Made by a program: the position numbers and the translations under genes. A stretch of DNA of 9,259 bases, taken from positions 1 through 9,259 of the forward strand of contig JAFWRV010000220.1 of NCBI GenBank assembly GCA_017519685.1, given 5' to 3'. A model generated the notes under the pieces. It did not search any database, was not told where the DNA came from, and saw only the letters and a list, made by a program, of their open reading frames with translations. Of this stretch, positions 7,884 to 9,259 are shown piece by piece (the first letter of the stretch is position 1; every line of letters begins with the position of its first letter). The DNA is from Clostridia bacterium (GTDB taxonomy: Bacteria; Bacillota; Clostridia; Oscillospirales; Acutalibacteraceae).

Positions 7884-8978
7884 ATGAAAATAATAAACCA
7901 TTCTTCCGTTAATTTTCGCAATCTGAAAGATGTATATATTGAGCCGTATGAAAAAATGAATATCATTTTCGGTGAAAACGGTCAGGGAAAAACAAATCTG
8001 ATTGAAAGCATCTGGATGATGACGGGATTTTACAGCTTCAGAACAAGAAAAAATATTCAGCTTATAAATTATGACAGTCCCGAAGCGGTAATAAAAACAA
8101 ACTTTTTCTCAAACGGCAGAGAGCAGGAAGCGCGTCTTGTCATTAATCAGACAAAAGAACTGACGTTAAACGGAGTCAGGGAAGCATCCCCGAGAGCGAT
8201 GATAGGTTCATTCTATTCTGTTGTTTTTTCTCCGGTAACTCTCGGAACCGTTCAGAACGGACCTTCCGAAAGAAGAAAGCTTCTTGATGTCGCGCTGAGT
8301 CTGATGAAACCGAATTACGCGGTTATAATGTCAAAGTATATAAGGGTTCTCGATCAGAGAAACTCGCTTTTGAAAAAGACAGGTCAGAAAGGTTTTGATT
8401 CCGGTTATTTTGAGCCGTGGGATGCCGAGCTTGTCAGACTCGGTTCAAAAATCATAAGATACAGAACCGATTATATTGCCCGCCTTTCGGAAGAAGCGTC
8501 GGATATTTACGGAGAAATAAGCTCGGGGAAAGAAAAATTCGCCTGCCGTTACGATTTTGATACGGAAAATCTGTCCGACGATGAAATAAGCGAAAAATTA
8601 AAAAACGAGCTTGAAAAATCAAGGGATTCAGACCTGAAAAGATTATATACCGGCTCGGGACCGCATACCCACGACCTGATTCTGACACTGAATGACAGGG
8701 ACGCTAAAATATACGGTTCACAGGGTCAGCAGAGAACCTGCGCTCTCTCTCTGAAACTCGCGGAAGCGGTTATGACGGAAAAAGTGACCGGAGAAGCTCC
8801 CGTTGTTCTTCTTGATGACGTTATGAGTGAACTTGATGAAAAAAGGCAGACTTTTATTCTCAGATTTCTTGACAACAAGCAGGTCTTCATAACCTGCTGC
8901 GAGCCGTCAACCCTGCTCAGAAGCAAGGACGGCAAGGTATTTGAGGCAACAGACGGCATTATAAAGGAAATGAATTGA
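7884..8978 (+). CDS. recF: DNA replication and repair protein RecF
   Basis: SMC/ABC-like ATPase that binds gapped DNA and, with RecO and RecR, directs RecA loading. It has 364 residues, the usual length. Visible: the N-terminal strand with NFRNLKDVYIEP, Walker A GENGQGKTN (30-38), the lid region around FYSFRTRKN, the conserved PSERRKLLDVALSLMKPNY segment (about 127-145) and the arm domain. Then follow the ABC signature YGSQGQQRT (277-285), Walker B VVLLDDVMSELD (307-318, catalytic D311/D312 and D-loop SELD) and the H-loop region VFITCCE. GGAGG (7870-7874) lies 9 nt before the ATG, and 20 nt separate it from yaaA. All nucleotide-binding motifs are intact. Having recR and recF in one window is unusual only because the recR operon is normally further from dnaN. 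Confidence 0.97.
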   Translation: MKIINHSSVNFRNLKDVYIEPYEKMNIIFGENGQGKTNLIESIWMMTGFYSFRTRKNIQLINYDSPEAVIKTNFFSNGREQEARLVINQTKELTLNGVREASPRAMIGSFYSVVFSPVTLGTVQNGPSERRKLLDVALSLMKPNYAVIMSKYIRVLDQRNSLLKKTGQKGFDSGYFEPWDAELVRLGSKIIRYRTDYIARLSEEASDIYGEISSGKEKFACRYDFDTENLSDDEISEKLKNELEKSRDSDLKRLYTGSGPHTHDLILTLNDRDAKIYGSQGQQRTCALSLKLAEAVMTEKVTGEAPVVLLDDVMSELDEKRQTFILRFLDNKQVFITCCEPSTLLRSKDGKVFEATDGIIKEMN

Positions 8979-9242
8979 ATGTATTTACATCTCGGTCTTG
9001 ACAAAGTAATAATCTGTGATGAAATTCTCGGAATTTTTGACCTTGATAACACAACGGTTTCGGCAAATACGAGGGACTACCTCGCCAGAGCCGAAAAAAG
9101 CGGAGAGGTTGAAAATATCTGTACGGACCTTCCGAAATCCTTCGTTGTCTGTATGAAGGACGGAAAAAGAAAAATATATATTACCCAGATTGCTTCATCC
9201 ACAATACTCAAAAGACTCGGATCGAAGCCGGGAACGGAATAA
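8979..9242 (+). CDS. remB: Extracellular matrix regulator RemB-like protein (DUF370)
   Basis: DUF370 protein of 87 residues, related to Bacillus YaaB/RemB and to RemA, a ring-forming DNA-binding regulator of matrix genes. It begins MYLHLGLDKVIICDEILGIFDLDNTT, the family hallmark (MYxHLG..., then xxxIIGIFD), and continues with SFVVCMKDGKRKIYITQIASSTILKR, matching the family's SxVVT...xxYxSPISSxTLxKR ending. The ATG follows the recF stop directly (TGAATG), with AAAGGAAA (8963-8970) as ribosome site, so it is coupled to recF. The position between recF and (expected) gyrB is conserved in Bacillota. Whether it regulates a matrix in this organism is unknown. Confidence 0.9.
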   Translation: MYLHLGLDKVIICDEILGIFDLDNTTVSANTRDYLARAEKSGEVENICTDLPKSFVVCMKDGKRKIYITQIASSTILKRLGSKPGTE

Positions 9243-9259
9243 AAGAAGTGTACCCGTAA

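Noticed and set aside
9243..9259. Start of gyrB after remB
   Set aside because: Only 17 bases remain, with no ATG or ribosome site; gyrB is expected from synteny but cannot be seen.

Overview
The window looks like the chromosome of a Gram-positive anaerobe of the Clostridia (Bacillota), most likely an uncultured gut- or rumen-type member of the Oscillospirales or a relative. Reasons: purine-rich Shine-Dalgarno sites; the Bacillus/Clostridium gene orders SRP RNA-dnaX-ebfC-recR and dnaN-yaaA-recF-remB; a RemB/DUF370 protein; a GH2 beta-galactosidase; and moderate GC. This placement is inference from gene content, not a phylogeny.

Left part (1-3389). The C-terminal ~600 residues of a LacZ-type beta-galactosidase run in from outside the window. 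Its stop overlaps the start of a YbaK/EbsC-type Cys-tRNA(Pro) deacylase (ATGA). That gene converges with, and overlaps by 11 bp, a long AlaX-type Ala-tRNA editing protein on the minus strand. Two trans-editing deacylases of different fold are therefore tail to tail.

Middle (3390-6284). A 132-bp divergent region holds a good minus-strand promoter for the AlaX gene and a near-consensus plus-strand promoter (TTGATA-17-TATAAT). The plus-strand promoter serves a small-type SRP RNA gene (about 3522-3657). dnaX starts 26 nt after the RNA, followed by ebfC and recR with spacings of 1 nt and a 1-nt overlap. I see no separate dnaX promoter, so the operon is probably read through from the SRP RNA promoter.

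Origin-like segment (6285-6524). Between recR and dnaN lies a 240-bp non-coding stretch: a pyrimidine-rich run with repeated TTNTTCAC motifs, two tandem degenerate DnaA boxes, a GGTCCC spacer, a (CTA)3-CTG-CTA DnaA-trio array, and an AT-rich unwinding-type region leading to dnaN. This is the layout of a Bacillus-type basal unwinding system, so I interpret it as oriC or a relic of it. The usual left-hand neighbour, dnaA, is not here; recR occupies its place.

Right part (6525-9259). dnaN, yaaA (S4 domain), recF and remB follow as one tight operon, as downstream of dnaA in Bacillus; gyrB would be expected next but lies beyond the window. Together dnaX (clamp loader), dnaN (clamp), recR/recF (clamp/RecA loading and gap repair) and the origin elements form a replication-repair block.

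No mobile element, CRISPR array or tRNA gene was recognised. The most interesting items are the origin without dnaA, its head-on arrangement with dnaX-recR, the SRP RNA pentaloop, and the tail-to-tail tRNA-editing pair.
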